Made by a program: the position numbers and the translations under genes. A DNA stretch of 64,000 nt from Mycobacterium barrassiae (GTDB lineage: Bacteria; Actinomycetota; Actinomycetes; Mycobacteriales; Mycobacteriaceae): positions 267,535 through 331,534 of the forward strand of contig NZ_JACKUK010000023.1 of assembly GCF_025822765.1 (NCBI RefSeq), read 5' to 3'. Shown here in pieces: positions 8,488 to 18,399 of the stretch; the first letter of the stretch is position 1, and every line of letters starts with the position of its first letter. The notes under the pieces were generated by a model. It had not been told where the DNA came from. It did no database searches and saw only the letters and a list, made by a program, of their open reading frames with translations.

Positions 8488-10302
8488 TCAGGCCAGGTAG
8501 TTGTCGGGCAACGAGTCGAACATGGTCTTGAGCATCCGCACCGCGTATTCGGAGGATCCGCCGCCGACGATCAACGCGGCGAACGCCATGTCACCGCGGT
8601 AACCGGCGAACCACGAATGCGAGCCGCCGGCGAACTCGGCCTCACCGGTCTTACCGCGTACGTCGCCGACGCCTTGGAGATCCTTGGCGGTGCCGTTGGT
8701 GACCACCAAGCGCATCATCGGTCGCAGGCCATCGAGGATCTTGGGGCTGATCGGCGTCTGGTCGCCCGCGATTTCCGTCGGCCGGCCTTCGATCAGTTGT
8801 GGCACAGGCGTTTTCCCCGCTGCGACGGTCGCCGAAGCCAGCGCCATCCCGAACGGGCTGACCACCACCTTGCCCTGCCCGAATCCGTCTTCGGTGCGTT
8901 CGGCGAGGTCCACCGTCGGCGGCACCGAACCCGTCACCGTGGTCAGGCCCTCGATCTTGTAGTCCGTGCCGATGCCGTACTTGGCGGCCGCCTGCGTCAG
9001 CCCGCGCGGTGGCATTCGGCTGGCCAGCTCGGCGAACGTGGTGTTGCACGAACTGGCGAAGGCCCGCGACAACGGCACGGTGCCGAGGTCGAAGCCGCCG
9101 TAGTTGGGCACCGTGCGGTGGCCGATGTCCATGGTGCCTGGGCAGGGCAGCAGCGTGTTGGGGGTGGCCATGTCACGTTCGATCGCGGCACCGGCTGTGA
9201 CCATCTTGAACGTCGACCCTGGCGGGTAGAGGCCCGTCGTGGCCAGCGGACCCTGCGCGTCGGCTGCGGCGTTCTGTGCGACAGCGAGGATCTCGCCGGT
9301 GGACGGCTTGATCGCGACGATCATCGCCTGCTTGCCGGTGATGTTGACGGCGTTCTGGGCGGCGTTCTGCACAGCCCGGTCCAGGCTGATCGTGATCGAC
9401 GGCGCGGGTTGGGCGGGCACCTCGTTGAGCACGTCGACGTCGACGCCGTTCTGGTTGACGCTGACGACGCGCCAGCCGGGCTCGCCGTCGAGATCGTCGA
9501 CGACCGCCTTCTTGACCTCGTTGATGATGGCCGGTGCGAAAGTCTCGTCGGTGGGCAGCAATTCGGCCTGCGGCGTGATCACCACGCCCGGCATTTTCCC
9601 GATGGCGCCTGCGACCCGGTCGTGATCGGATTGGCGGAGCGTGATCAGGTACATCGGCTCCTTCGACGAGCTGGCCTGCTCGGCGAGTCGCTGCGGGTCC
9701 AGGGTGTTGTCGAACGGTCGCAGCGCGTCGACGACGGCGCGCGACGTTGTCATCAGCGACTCGCCCGCGGCCTTGGCGTCGAGCGAGAAGCTGTACAGAT
9801 AGCCGGGCACCAGCACATCGGTGCCGCTGCGTTCGTTCACCGAGGCTCGCCGGGGCGGATCCGCGCGCAGCGCCAGCGTCTGGTTCTCACCGAGCTTGGG
9901 GTGTACGCCCGTCGCGCTCCAGCGCACTTCCCAGCGGCCCTCGTTGCGGACCATGTTGAGCTGCCCGTCGTAGGTCCAGGTGCGGTCCTTGGGCAGGTGC
10001 CAGGTGTAGCGGTAGGTGACGCTGCCGGTGTCCTCGGCGTATTTCGAGCTGAGGATCTGGGCGTCGAGGTGGGTTGCCTGCAGCCCCGCCCATGCGTTGT
10101 TCAGCGCCTGGCGTGTGTCCGTCGGCCGGTCGCTGAGCTCTGCGGCGGCCGCGGTATCACCTTTGACCAGGGCGGCGAGGAACTGCTTTGCCGTCGGTTC
10201 AGGTCCGTTGGGCTTGGGGGTACAGGCGGTGAGCGCCCCGAGGGTCACTCCGACCGCCGCGACCATCAACAGCGCCGATACACGTGATACTGAAGTTGCC
10301 AT
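8488..10302 (-). CDS. Penicillin-binding lipoprotein (class B PBP-like), Rv2864c type
   Basis: 604 residues from ATG 10302. An N-terminal lipoprotein signal ends LGALTAC (Cys near residue 27), then an NTF2-like MecA_N domain, a PBP dimerisation domain, and a transpeptidase domain. The active-site motifs are SxxK in GSTFKMV (about residue 361), SxN as SCN (about 417) and KTG in GKTGEAE (about 549). It should crosslink peptidoglycan outside the membrane and be a beta-lactam target. All three catalytic motifs are intact. Confidence 0.93.
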   Translation of the reverse strand: MATSVSRVSALLMVAAVGVTLGALTACTPKPNGPEPTAKQFLAALVKGDTAAAAELSDRPTDTRQALNNAWAGLQATHLDAQILSSKYAEDTGSVTYRYTWHLPKDRTWTYDGQLNMVRNEGRWEVRWSATGVHPKLGENQTLALRADPPRRASVNERSGTDVLVPGYLYSFSLDAKAAGESLMTTSRAVVDALRPFDNTLDPQRLAEQASSSKEPMYLITLRQSDHDRVAGAIGKMPGVVITPQAELLPTDETFAPAIINEVKKAVVDDLDGEPGWRVVSVNQNGVDVDVLNEVPAQPAPSITISLDRAVQNAAQNAVNITGKQAMIVAIKPSTGEILAVAQNAAADAQGPLATTGLYPPGSTFKMVTAGAAIERDMATPNTLLPCPGTMDIGHRTVPNYGGFDLGTVPLSRAFASSCNTTFAELASRMPPRGLTQAAAKYGIGTDYKIEGLTTVTGSVPPTVDLAERTEDGFGQGKVVVSPFGMALASATVAAGKTPVPQLIEGRPTEIAGDQTPISPKILDGLRPMMRLVVTNGTAKDLQGVGDVRGKTGEAEFAGGSHSWFAGYRGDMAFAALIVGGGSSEYAVRMLKTMFDSLPDNYLA

Positions 10303-10357
10303 TGAGGCAGATGTTACGAATTCGAGACCCCAATATCGCGGAGGCGCGCAACGGTAT

Positions 10358-10413
10358 CCACGAATTGCAGACAAAGTTCGAGAGCAGCCCTGCAAATCGT
10401 GGTTAGCGATGCG
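10358..10413. repeat. Dispersed 56-bp hairpin-forming element, copy A
   Basis: The segment aligns without gaps over 56 bases to 57605-57660 (roughly 70-75 percent identity by eye; both contain AAGTTCGAG and GTGGTTAGCG). In this copy CCACGAATTGCAG and CTGCAAATCGTGG pair with one mismatch around a 19-base loop. It lies between the PBP start and the end of the GNAT gene. Confidence 0.55.
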
Positions 10414-10437
10414 GGCAAGACAGGCAGACCCGGGGCC

Positions 10438-11097
10438 CTATGCCCCAGCGGCGGGTGCGCGCACCACCAGCGGCACGGCCGGGAAGTACGCGGCCATCTC
10501 CGTACGCGACTTGCGAAGCACCGCAGTGCCGTAGCCCTGCTTGCGATGGTCGGGGTGGATCCAGATCCGCACGTTGACCTCGCCGGAGATCAGATCGCCG
10601 AACGCCATGCCGACCTTTTGTGAACCGTGGACCGCGACCAGCCACGCTGCCTCTTCGGCGTGGACCTTCGCGAGGCCGGCGCGGATCTCGTCTTCGAGAT
10701 CCCCGGCCGGTGCGCGCGACCCGTCGCCGGCTTCCCGCATGTCCGCGGTGCGCGCAGCGAAGATGTCGCGGTCGGTGTCCGGCGAGAACGGGCGCAGCAC
10801 CATGCTGTCCACCGAGCTCGCGGGCTCACCCATGGTGAAGCTCAGCTGGTTGTTCAGATCCTCGAGTTCGGCTGCGATCCTGCGCCGACCCACCTTGGTG
10901 AGCCGGTCGAACGACAGGCGCAACGCGGCTTCGGCGGCGGTCGCCGACGTGCCGAGATGACTTGCGATGGCCTCGATTGCGGCGTCGTAGTCCTCGGACT
11001 CGACGACGACGTCGAGGAGTTCGTGGCGCCGCTCGAGCGCACGCACCAGAGCGTCGGCGATCTCCCGACGCGCAACTCTTGGATCCTCGAAGGTCAT
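10438..11097 (-). CDS. GNAT acetyltransferase with GyrA/ParC-tail-like N-terminal segment
   Basis: 219 residues from ATG 11097 (GTG 11103 is an alternative). The C-terminal ~110 residues form a GNAT domain with the acetyl-CoA loop HPDHRKQGYGTAVL. The N-terminal ~90 residues (AAIEAIASHLGTS through RLTKVGRRRIAAELEDL) resemble the helical segment ending the GyrA/ParC breakage-reunion domain. The substrate is unknown. Lies between the PBP gene and a second GNAT gene on the same strand. Confidence 0.7.
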   Translation of the reverse strand: MTFEDPRVARREIADALVRALERRHELLDVVVESEDYDAAIEAIASHLGTSATAAEAALRLSFDRLTKVGRRRIAAELEDLNNQLSFTMGEPASSVDSMVLRPFSPDTDRDIFAARTADMREAGDGSRAPAGDLEDEIRAGLAKVHAEEAAWLVAVHGSQKVGMAFGDLISGEVNVRIWIHPDHRKQGYGTAVLRKSRTEMAAYFPAVPLVVRAPAAGA

Positions 11098-11124
11098 GAC
11101 CACGACCTTAAAGGCACTTGCAAA

Positions 11125-11979
11125 TCAGTCGAGCAGAACGGTCGCGAACGTGCCGACTTGAGTGAAGCCGATGCGGTCGTAGGTGGCACGGGCGACGGTG
11201 TTGAAACTGTTGACGTACAGGCTCGCGGTGCGTCCGCCACGTACCACCGCCGCCGCCAGCGTCGCTGTGCCCGCGGTACCGATTCCGCGACCCCGCCAGT
11301 CGGGATGCACCCACACGCCCTGGATCTGACCGACCGACGGGGACTGCGATCCCACCTCGGCCTTGAAGATCACCTCGCCGCGTTCGAAGCGCGCCCACGC
11401 CCGACCCGCGGCGATCAACCCCGCGACGCGGCGCCGGTACCCGCGGCCGCCGTCGCCGATCCGCGGGTCGATGCCGACCTCGCCGATGAACATGTCGATG
11501 GCCGCGACCAGGTAGGCGTCGAGCTCGTCGGCGCGCACCTGGCGCACCGCCGGATCAGTCGGACAGACGGGCGGCGTGCTCAACGCCATCAACGGTTGGT
11601 GTTCGCGGACGTCGCGCGCCGCGCCCCAGGCGGGCTCGAGCCGCTGCCACATCGGCAGCACCATCTCGGCGCGGCCGACCAACGACGAGCACCGCCGCGG
11701 CGTGCTCATCGCCTTGTCGGCGAACGCATACATGGCGTCGGCTCCGCCGCGCAGCGGAATCAGATTCGGCCCTGCGTAACAGAGGGATTCGGTCGGTCGC
11801 TGACGGGTCCAGAGCTCGCCGCCGATCGCCGCAGGCTCGATTCCATGCTCGAGTACTCGCGACGCGACCATGCAGCTGCCCACCGGATCCTCGTCGAGGA
11901 CGCGATATACCTCCCGCGCTTCGCGGACCACAGAGACCCGTCGCTCATCGATGCGGCGAAACAGCGGAGGAGCCGACAT
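11125..11979 (-). CDS. DUF4081-GNAT acetyltransferase, Rv2867c-like
   Basis: 284 residues. The N-terminal half matches the DUF4081 region common to mycobacterial GNATs; the C-terminal half carries the acetyl-CoA binding loop VHPDWRGRGIGTAGT and a typical final strand with NSFNTVARATYDRIGF. Position next to ispG matches Rv2867c. Substrate unknown. Confidence 0.85.
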   Translation of the reverse strand: MSAPPLFRRIDERRVSVVREAREVYRVLDEDPVGSCMVASRVLEHGIEPAAIGGELWTRQRPTESLCYAGPNLIPLRGGADAMYAFADKAMSTPRRCSSLVGRAEMVLPMWQRLEPAWGAARDVREHQPLMALSTPPVCPTDPAVRQVRADELDAYLVAAIDMFIGEVGIDPRIGDGGRGYRRRVAGLIAAGRAWARFERGEVIFKAEVGSQSPSVGQIQGVWVHPDWRGRGIGTAGTATLAAAVVRGGRTASLYVNSFNTVARATYDRIGFTQVGTFATVLLD

Positions 11980-12066
11980 GGAGACTCTTTCTAACCGATC
12001 CCGGCAGGTGCGGTGACCCCTGTTCGATGTCGCCGCCGAGGCAGCTCCATGCTCACAGAGTCACCA

Positions 12067-13230
12067 TCAGCTTACGGTCACGACAGGCGAACCGCTGGCG
12101 TCTGATCCGGGCGAAGTACCCATTTCTTCGGCAAGCCTCAACGCCTCCTCGATCAGTGTCTCGACGATCTGTGCCTCGGGCACCGTCTTGATGACCTCGC
12201 CCTTCACGAAGATCTGGCCCTTGCCGTTCCCCGACGCGACACCGAGGTCGGCCTCCCGCGCCTCACCCGGTCCGTTCACGACACAGCCCATGACCGCAAC
12301 GCGCAGCGGAACTTCCATGCCTTCCAGGCCTGCGGTCACTTCGTTGGCCAGGGTGTAGACGTCGACCTGCGCCCGGCCGCACGACGGGCACGACACGATC
12401 TCCAGGCCCCGCGGCCGCAGGTTCAACGACTCGAGGATCTGGTTGCCGACTTTGACCTCTTCGGCGGGCGGCGCGGACAGCGAGACGCGGATGGTGTCGC
12501 CGATGCCCTTGGACAGCAGCGCACCGAAGGCGACAGCCGACTTGATGGTGCCCTGAAACGCCGGCCCGGCTTCGGTGACGCCGAGGTGCAGCGGGTAATC
12601 GGTCTTGGAGGCCAACAGCTCGTAGGCGGCGACCATGACGACGGGGTCGTTGTGCTTGACGCTGATCTTGATGTCGCCGAAGCCGTGTTCCTCGAACAGC
12701 GAGGCCTCCCACAGCGCGGACTCGACCAGCGCCTCCGGCGTCGCCTTGCCGTACTTCTCCATGAAGCGCTTGTCCAGCGAGCCGGCGTTGACCCCGATCC
12801 TGATCGGAATGCCCGCTGCCCCAGCCGCTTTCGCGACCTCCTTGACCCGGCCGTCGAACTCCTTGATGTTGCCGGGGTTGACGCGGACGGCGGCGCAGCC
12901 GGCGTCGATCGCCGCGAAGATGTACTTGGGCTGGAAGTGGATGTCTGCGATGACGGGGATCTTCGACTTCTTCGCGATCGCGGGCAGCGCGTCGGCGTCC
13001 TCCTGACGCGGGCACGCGACGCGGACGATGTCGCAGCCCGACGCGGTCAGCTCGGCGATCTGCTGCAGTGTCGCGTTGATGTCGTGCGTCTTGGTGGTGC
13101 ACATCGACTGCACCGCGATCGGGTAGTCGCTGCCCACGCCGACGTCGCGCACCATCAGCTGGCGCGTCTTGCGGCGTGGAGCCAGGGTCGGCGCCGGCGG
13201 CGCCGGAATCCCCAGACCAATAGAGGTCAA
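12067..13230 (-). CDS. ispG: 4-hydroxy-3-methylbut-2-en-1-yl diphosphate synthase IspG (GcpE)
   Basis: 387 residues. Converts 2-C-methyl-D-erythritol 2,4-cyclodiphosphate to HMBPP in the MEP isoprenoid pathway, using a [4Fe-4S] cluster. The cluster cysteines are in SCPSCGR and [11 protein letters not shown] near the C-terminus; the N-terminal TIM-barrel part has [12 protein letters not shown]. Followed on the same strand by rip1 and dxr upstream, the conserved mycobacterial ispG-rip1-dxr order. Confidence 0.97.
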   Translation of the reverse strand: MTSIGLGIPAPPAPTLAPRRKTRQLMVRDVGVGSDYPIAVQSMCTTKTHDINATLQQIAELTASGCDIVRVACPRQEDADALPAIAKKSKIPVIADIHFQPKYIFAAIDAGCAAVRVNPGNIKEFDGRVKEVAKAAGAAGIPIRIGVNAGSLDKRFMEKYGKATPEALVESALWEASLFEEHGFGDIKISVKHNDPVVMVAAYELLASKTDYPLHLGVTEAGPAFQGTIKSAVAFGALLSKGIGDTIRVSLSAPPAEEVKVGNQILESLNLRPRGLEIVSCPSCGRAQVDVYTLANEVTAGLEGMEVPLRVAVMGCVVNGPGEAREADLGVASGNGKGQIFVKGEVIKTVPEAQIVETLIEEALRLAEEMGTSPGSDASGSPVVTVS

Positions 13231-13240
13231 GAGTCTTCTC

Positions 13241-14455
13241 CTACTGGAACAACCTGATCGGGTTGACCAGGTCAGCGGTGACGGTCAGCAGCATGTAGCC
13301 GACCACCACGAACAAGATTACGTACGTGGCGGGCATCAGCTTGAGGTAGTTGACGGGGGCCGCAGCCACCCTGCCGCGCGCCGACCGAATCGTATTGCGG
13401 ATCTTCTCGAACACGGCGATCGCGATGTGCCCGCCGTCGAACGGCAGCAGCGGCAGCAGGTTGATCGCCCCGAGCACGAAGTTCAGCTGGGCCAGGAAGA
13501 ACCAGAACGCCACCCACAGCCCGGCATCGACGGTGTCACCACCGATGATGCTGGCGCCGACCACGCTGATCGGCGTCTCGGGATCGCGTTCCCCGCCGCC
13601 GATGGAGTGCACCAGCGCGCCGACCTTGGTCGGGATCTTGGCCAGCGATTTCGCCAGCTCAACGGATAGATCACCGGTGAACGCGAACGTGGCGGGGACC
13701 GCCGACAACGGGTTGTACTGCGTCGGCCCGAAGTCTGCCGCGGCGATACCGATGGCCCCGACGGTTGTCGGCTGGTCGCCGTCGCCGACGAACCGCTGCG
13801 TCTGGGTGACGTCGACGACCGTGCTGTTCGGCTGGCCGTCACGCTCGTAGCCGATGGTGGTCGGACCCGATGCGGCCTGCAGGGCGGTGCGCGCTTCGTC
13901 GAAGGTGGCGACGGGCTTGTCGCCAACCTTGACGATCACGTCGCCCGCGCGGATACCGGCCTCGGCCGCAGGGCCGGGACCGGTGCAGTCGGCCACCTTG
14001 TCCTTCGCGATCTGCGATGCGACACAACCAGTTTCACCGACGATCGCCTGCGTGGGTGGGTGCAGGTTGGGCAGCCCCCAGATCACGGCGATGGCGTAGA
14101 TCAGGACCAGTCCGACGATGAAGTTCATCGCGGGGCCCGCAGCCAGCACGGCGACGCGTTTCCATGTCTTCTGCAGGTACATCGCGTAGCGGCGGTCTTC
14201 GGGTGCGATCTCGTCGATCGAGGTCATGCCGGCGATATCGCAGAAGCCGCCGAGCGGGACGGCTTTGACTCCGTACTCGGTCTCCCCCAGCTTGTTGGGT
14301 CGGCGGGTCGACCACAGGGTGGGGCCGAAGCCCACGAAGTAGCGGCGCACCTTCATCCCGGTGGCGCGCGCCACCCACATGTGGCCGCATTCGTGCAGTG
14401 CAACCGACACGAGGATGCACAACGCGAACGCGATGATGCCGAGCACGAACATCAT
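13241..14455 (-). CDS. rip1: Site-2 intramembrane metalloprotease Rip1 (RseP/M50 family)
   Basis: 404 residues, matching M. tuberculosis Rip1. Start MMFVLG at 14455 overlaps the dxr stop. Catalytic zinc motif HECGH is at residues 21-25 in the first membrane helix; a central PDZ domain follows; the third motif, [12 protein letters not shown], supplies the Asp ligand. Rip1 cleaves anti-sigma factors (such as RskA, RslA, RsmA) and other membrane substrates. It is relevant here because anti-SigK cleavage controls mpt70/mpt83 in M. tuberculosis. Confidence 0.96.
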   Translation of the reverse strand: MMFVLGIIAFALCILVSVALHECGHMWVARATGMKVRRYFVGFGPTLWSTRRPNKLGETEYGVKAVPLGGFCDIAGMTSIDEIAPEDRRYAMYLQKTWKRVAVLAAGPAMNFIVGLVLIYAIAVIWGLPNLHPPTQAIVGETGCVASQIAKDKVADCTGPGPAAEAGIRAGDVIVKVGDKPVATFDEARTALQAASGPTTIGYERDGQPNSTVVDVTQTQRFVGDGDQPTTVGAIGIAAADFGPTQYNPLSAVPATFAFTGDLSVELAKSLAKIPTKVGALVHSIGGGERDPETPISVVGASIIGGDTVDAGLWVAFWFFLAQLNFVLGAINLLPLLPFDGGHIAIAVFEKIRNTIRSARGRVAAAPVNYLKLMPATYVILFVVVGYMLLTVTADLVNPIRLFQ

Positions 14456-15672
14456 GAGGTGAGCAGTCCTTTTCTTGAAATCTCCCGCTCGACTTCGCGC
14501 TTTGCCCGCTCGCGGGCCCAGCGCTGGGCGTCGAGTACGTCTTCCACGGTAGCGGGTTCGGCGGCCCACTGGTCAGCAGCGCGCAGCACCTCGGCGATTG
14601 TTCGCACAATGGCCGGAAATCGGATGGTCCCATCGAGGAAGGCCGCCGCGGCCTCTTCGTTCGCTGCGTTGTACACCGCGGTGAGGCACCCGCCGCGCGC
14701 ACCGGCGTGCCGGGCGAGGTCGACGGCTGGGAACACCTCGGCGTCCAGCGGCAGGAACTCCCAGGTCGAGGCCTGTGAGAAGTCGCAGGCCAGGGCCGCG
14801 CCGGTCACGCGGGCGGGCCAGCCCAGCGCCAAGGCGATCGGCAGCTTCATATCGGGCGGGCTGGCCTGAGCCAGGGTCGAGCCGTCGGTGAACGTCACCA
14901 TCGAGTGCACGATCGACTGGGGGTGGACCACCACCTCGATGCGGTCGTAGTCGACGCCGAACAGCAGGTGGGTCTCGATGAGCTCGAGTCCCTTGTTGAC
15001 CAGCGTCGCTGAGTTCAGCGTGTTCATCGGCCCCATCGACCAGGTCGGATGCTTACCCGCCTGTTCGGGGGTGACGGAGTCGAGATCGTCGGCCGACCAG
15101 CCGAGGAACGGACCGCCCGACGCGGTGAGCACGATCTTCGCGACCTCGTCGGGCGTACCGCCGCGCAGGCACTGCGCCATGGCCGAGTGTTCGGAGTCGA
15201 CGGGGACGATCTGGCCGGGTTCGGCGGCTTTGAGTACCAGCGGACCGCCCGCGACCAGCGATTCCTTGTTGGCCAGCGCGAGCCGGGCACCGCCGGCCAA
15301 GGCCGCCAGCGTGGGTTCGAGGCCGAGGGCGCCGACCAGCGCGTTCAGCACGACGTCGACGCCGGTCGTCTCGTAGGCGTTCTCGACCAGGCGGGTGACC
15401 GCGTCAGGGCCCGCGAAGGTGACGTCACCGACCTGTGCGGCGGCTGCGGTGTCGGCGACGGCGACATTCGTCACACCGGTTTCGGCGCGCTGCTTGGCGA
15501 GCAGCTCAGGGTTGCCACCGCCGGCGGCCAGCCCGACCACCTCGAACCGGTCCTGGTTGGCGGCGATGACCTCCAGCGCCTGGGTGCCGATGGAGCCCGT
15601 GCTGCCGAGAATCAGCACCCGCACTCGGTCATTCCCCGCGCCACTTCGTTCCAGCCCGCCGGACCTACTCAC
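14452..15672 (-). CDS. dxr: 1-deoxy-D-xylulose-5-phosphate reductoisomerase Dxr (IspC)
   Basis: 406 residues from GTG 15672. Catalyses the first committed step of the MEP pathway, DXP to MEP, with NADPH; the fosmidomycin target. NADPH-binding [12 protein letters not shown] is near the N-terminus, the metal/substrate region reads VDSEHSA, and [12 protein letters not shown] is near the C-terminus. ATGA-type overlap with rip1 shows translational coupling. The start is inferred from the family N-terminus; no ATG is available in frame close to it. Confidence 0.95.
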   Translation of the reverse strand: MSRSGGLERSGAGNDRVRVLILGSTGSIGTQALEVIAANQDRFEVVGLAAGGGNPELLAKQRAETGVTNVAVADTAAAAQVGDVTFAGPDAVTRLVENAYETTGVDVVLNALVGALGLEPTLAALAGGARLALANKESLVAGGPLVLKAAEPGQIVPVDSEHSAMAQCLRGGTPDEVAKIVLTASGGPFLGWSADDLDSVTPEQAGKHPTWSMGPMNTLNSATLVNKGLELIETHLLFGVDYDRIEVVVHPQSIVHSMVTFTDGSTLAQASPPDMKLPIALALGWPARVTGAALACDFSQASTWEFLPLDAEVFPAVDLARHAGARGGCLTAVYNAANEEAAAAFLDGTIRFPAIVRTIAEVLRAADQWAAEPATVEDVLDAQRWARERAKREVEREISRKGLLTS

Positions 15673-15741
15673 CGATCTATTGTGACGCTCCCCGACCGAA
15701 GCGGCCCCATCCGCTCGGGTCGTCCTGAGCCGCAGCCGCAA

Positions 15742-15759
15742 ATGTGACGCAAATGTGAC
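15742..15759. promoter_or_regulatory. PhoP-box-like direct repeat
   Basis: Two copies of ATGTGAC (15742-15748 and 15753-15759) are separated by 4 bases, giving an 11-bp period. On the other strand this reads TCACAT-N5-TCACAT, close to the TCACAGC-N4-TCACAGC architecture recalled for mycobacterial PhoP sites. It lies between dxr and the mpt83-like gene. Confidence 0.35.
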
Positions 15760-15774
15760 CGAGTCGTCCGTCGC

Positions 15775-15801
15775 CCATCCGTGTCCGAGGTCACGTCGAA
15801 T
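15775..15801 (+). promoter_or_regulatory. SigK-type promoter candidate for the mpt83-like gene
   Basis: CCATCC (15775-15780), a 15-base spacer, then TCGAAT (15796-15801), 62 bases before ATG 15863. The SigK consensus as I remember it has CCATCC at -35 and CGAAT at -10. The same arrangement with the same spacer precedes the mpt70-like gene. Confidence 0.6.
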
Positions 15802-15862
15802 CCCCGTCGTCAACCGCAGGATGGCGGCCCGCGCCATCGACAGACAAGGGATGGGGACAGCA

Positions 15863-16540
15863 ATGAGAACAGTTCACCGCAAGGCAATCGCCGCCGCCGG
15901 TCTGGGTGCACTCGCGATGTTCGGCGCAGTGTCGTGTTCCAGTGACAGTTCAACGGAGGCCGGTTCGACCACGTCGGCCGCGACGGAGCCCGCATCGCCC
16001 GTCGCCGCAGCGCCAAATGCCACTCCGATGGCCGACCCCTGAGCGAACCTCGTGGGTACCGGCTGCGCGGCGTACGCCGAGCAGGTGCCGACCGGGCCTG
16101 GCTCGGTGACCGGCATGGCCGCCGACCCGGTGGCGATCGCGGCGTCGAACAACCCGATGCTCAAGACGCTGACGCAGGCGCTGTCGGGTCAGCTGAATCC
16201 GAACGTGAACCTCGTCGACACGTTGAACAGCAGTCCGGGGCTGACGGTGTTCGCGCCGACGGACGACGCCTTCGCCAAGATCGATCCGGCCACCATCGAA
16301 ACCCTCAAGACCGATTCGGACCTGCTGACCAGCATCCTGACCTATCACGTGGTCGAGGGTCAGGCCAGCCCGTCGGCGGTCGCCGGTGAGCACCCGACGC
16401 TCGAGGGCGACGCGGTGACGGTGACCGGAGCCGGGCCCGACCTGAAGGTCAACGACGCCGGACTGGTGTGCGGCGGCGTCCAGACCGGCAACGCGACCGT
16501 CTACATGATCGACACAGTTCTGATGCCGCCGGCCAACTAG
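15863..16540 (+). pseudogene. MPT83-like fasciclin lipoprotein interrupted by in-frame TGA
   Basis: Reading from ATG 15863 gives a lipoprotein signal (AIAAAGLGALAMFGAVSC), an Ala/Ser/Pro-rich linker ending ATPMADP, then a TGA at 16040-16042 (codon 60). The same frame continues with [14 protein letters not shown] and a complete fasciclin (FAS1) domain with FAPTDDAF and ILTYHVV, to a stop at 16540. The linker-to-domain order matches MPT83 (Rv2873), where that codon encodes a residue. A GTG at 16052 could restart translation but would give an unexported domain. Either a nonsense mutation or a sequence error; the rest of the frame is intact, which suggests a recent event. Confidence 0.75.
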
Positions 16541-16596
16541 GCCACCTCTCACTTCTCACTTCTCCTCGCGAGCTGGGCCCACACGAAGTAGGGGAA

Positions 16597-16638
16597 CGCA
16601 AAAGTCCCCGACACGCCGTGTTTTTCCGGACTTTTGCG
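16597..16638. terminator. Hairpin between the mpt83-like gene and dipZ
   Basis: CGCAAAAGTCC (16597-16607) pairs perfectly with GGACTTTTGCG (16628-16638) around a 20-base loop rich in T. It follows the fasciclin stop by 56 bases and continues into TTTGCGTCTGCTCGC (16633-16647), the element also seen at 4058. It probably acts as a terminator or processing site before dipZ. Confidence 0.55.
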
Positions 16639-16664
16639 TCTGCTCGCCCACATAAGGGACGCCC

Positions 16665-18395
16665 ATGTTCACGCTTGCATTGATCGGCTTTCTCGGCGGA
16701 CTGATCACCGGCATCTCGCCGTGCATCCTCCCCGTCCTGCCGGTGATCTTCTTCTCCGGCACGCAGAGCGCTCGTGCCGACGCCTCCCCCGGCGGCGTCG
16801 CGCTCGAGACCAAGCCGACACTGTCGGACAGGCTGCGGCCGTACCGCGTGATCGCCGGCCTGGTGCTGAGTTTCAGCGTCGTGACGTTGGCGGGTTCGGC
16901 GCTGCTGTCGCTGCTGCACCTGCCGCAGGACGCGATCCGGTGGGTCGCGCTGATCGCGTTGGTGTTGATCGGCGTCGGGTTGATCTTCCCCAAGTTCGAA
17001 GCCCTCCTCGAGAAGCCGTTCTCCAAGCTGCCGCAGAAGCAGTTCGGCTCCGGCAGCAGCGGTTTCGGGCTCGGGCTGGCGCTGGGCGTGCTCTATGTGC
17101 CCTGCGCGGGACCGGTGTTGGCGGCGATCGTCATCGCGGGAGCCACCGGCACCATCGGCATACCAACGATCGTGTTGACCCTGTCGTTCGCCGTCGGTGC
17201 GGCGCTGCCGCTGCTGTTCTTCGCCCTGGCCGGCCGTCGCGTCGCTGAGCGAGTGGCGGCATTCCGCAGCCGTCAGCGCCAGATCCGCATCACCGCGGGC
17301 GTCGTGACGATCCTCTTGGCCGTCGCGTTGGCGTTCAACGTCCCCGCCGCGCTGCAGCGCGCGATCCCCGACTACACCAGCACACTGCAAGAGCGAGTGG
17401 GTGGCGACGAGCAGATCCGCGAGAAGCTCAACCTGGCGGGGCTGGTCAACGACCAGAACCGGGAACTCGAGAACTGCACCAACGGCGCACCCGAGCTGGA
17501 GAGCTGCGGCACCGCGCCCGACATCAAGAACATCACCGCGTGGCTGAATACGCCGAACGGCGCCGCGGTCGATCTGAAGTCGTTGCGCGGCAAGGTCGTT
17601 CTCATCGACTTCTGGGCGTACTCGTGCATCAACTGCCAGCGCGCCGCGCCCCACATCGTCGACTGGTATGACACCTACCGCGATCTCGGGTTCGAGGTGA
17701 TCGGCGTGCACACCCCGGAGTACGCCTTCGAACGCGTCGAGGGCAACGTGGCAGCTGGCGCCCGGGACCTCAGCATCACCTATCCGGTGGCGCTGGACAA
17801 CGGCTATTCGACGTGGACGAACTACCGCAACCGGTACTGGCCGGCCAAGTACCTCGTTGACGCCAACGGCACGGTGCGCCACATCAAGTTCGGGGAAGGC
17901 GACTACGACACCACCGAGCGCCTCATCCGCCAGTTGCTCGCCGATGCCAACCCTGGCGCACAATTGCCGCCCCCGGTCGACGCCGAGGACACCACACCTC
18001 AAGTTGAGACGACACCCGAGACGTACCTCAGCGTGGGCAAGGTCGTCAACTACGGCGGAACCGGTCGTTACGACGAAGGAACATCGAATTTCACTTTTCC
18101 GCAACAACTTCGGCAGGACAGCTTCGCGCTCAACGGTGACTGGACGCTCGACTATCAGGGCGCGACGTCGCGCGGCGAGTCGGCCATCGCGCTGAACTAC
18201 CACGCCAAGGACGTCTACATCGTCGCAGGCGGCGAGGGCACCCTGACGGTGTCCCGCAACGGCAAGACCACCGAGGTACCCATCAGCGGCCCGCCGACTC
18301 TGCACCAGATAGTCGGCGATCCGGAGGTTGCGCAGGGGCAGCTCGAGGTCGCGGTACCTGCTGGCCTACAGGTCTTTTCGTTCACCTATGGCTGA
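16665..18395 (+). CDS. dipZ: DipZ: CcdA-like transmembrane and extracytoplasmic thioredoxin-like fusion
   Basis: 576 residues. The N-terminal ~200 residues form a CcdA/DsbD-type membrane domain with paired cysteines in SPCILPVLP (Cys20) and VPCAGPVLA (about residue 146). A thioredoxin-like domain follows with CxxC in SCINCQR (about residues 320-325). The last ~180 residues are a beta-rich domain without a motif I can name. It carries electrons across the membrane to extracytoplasmic thiols, plausibly for secreted fasciclin and MPT53-type proteins. Position between mpt83 and mpt70 matches Rv2874. Confidence 0.9.
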   Translation: MFTLALIGFLGGLITGISPCILPVLPVIFFSGTQSARADASPGGVALETKPTLSDRLRPYRVIAGLVLSFSVVTLAGSALLSLLHLPQDAIRWVALIALVLIGVGLIFPKFEALLEKPFSKLPQKQFGSGSSGFGLGLALGVLYVPCAGPVLAAIVIAGATGTIGIPTIVLTLSFAVGAALPLLFFALAGRRVAERVAAFRSRQRQIRITAGVVTILLAVALAFNVPAALQRAIPDYTSTLQERVGGDEQIREKLNLAGLVNDQNRELENCTNGAPELESCGTAPDIKNITAWLNTPNGAAVDLKSLRGKVVLIDFWAYSCINCQRAAPHIVDWYDTYRDLGFEVIGVHTPEYAFERVEGNVAAGARDLSITYPVALDNGYSTWTNYRNRYWPAKYLVDANGTVRHIKFGEGDYDTTERLIRQLLADANPGAQLPPPVDAEDTTPQVETTPETYLSVGKVVNYGGTGRYDEGTSNFTFPQQLRQDSFALNGDWTLDYQGATSRGESAIALNYHAKDVYIVAGGEGTLTVSRNGKTTEVPISGPPTLHQIVGDPEVAQGQLEVAVPAGLQVFSFTYG

Positions 18396-18399
18396 TGAC

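Noticed and set aside
10358-10413. A tRNA or tRNA fragment suggested by the GTTCGAG segment
   Set aside because: No acceptor stem, anticodon arm or CCA region can be drawn around it, and the partner copy changes the stem bases.
16040-16042. TGA as a selenocysteine codon in the mpt83-like gene
   Set aside because: No SECIS-like hairpin directly after the codon was noticed and fasciclin proteins have no redox need for it; a nonsense change or base error is simpler.
16449-18305. A 618-codon minus-strand open frame opposite dipZ
   Set aside because: Highly Arg/Gln/Asp-biased shadow frame of a well supported gene; no recognisable domain.
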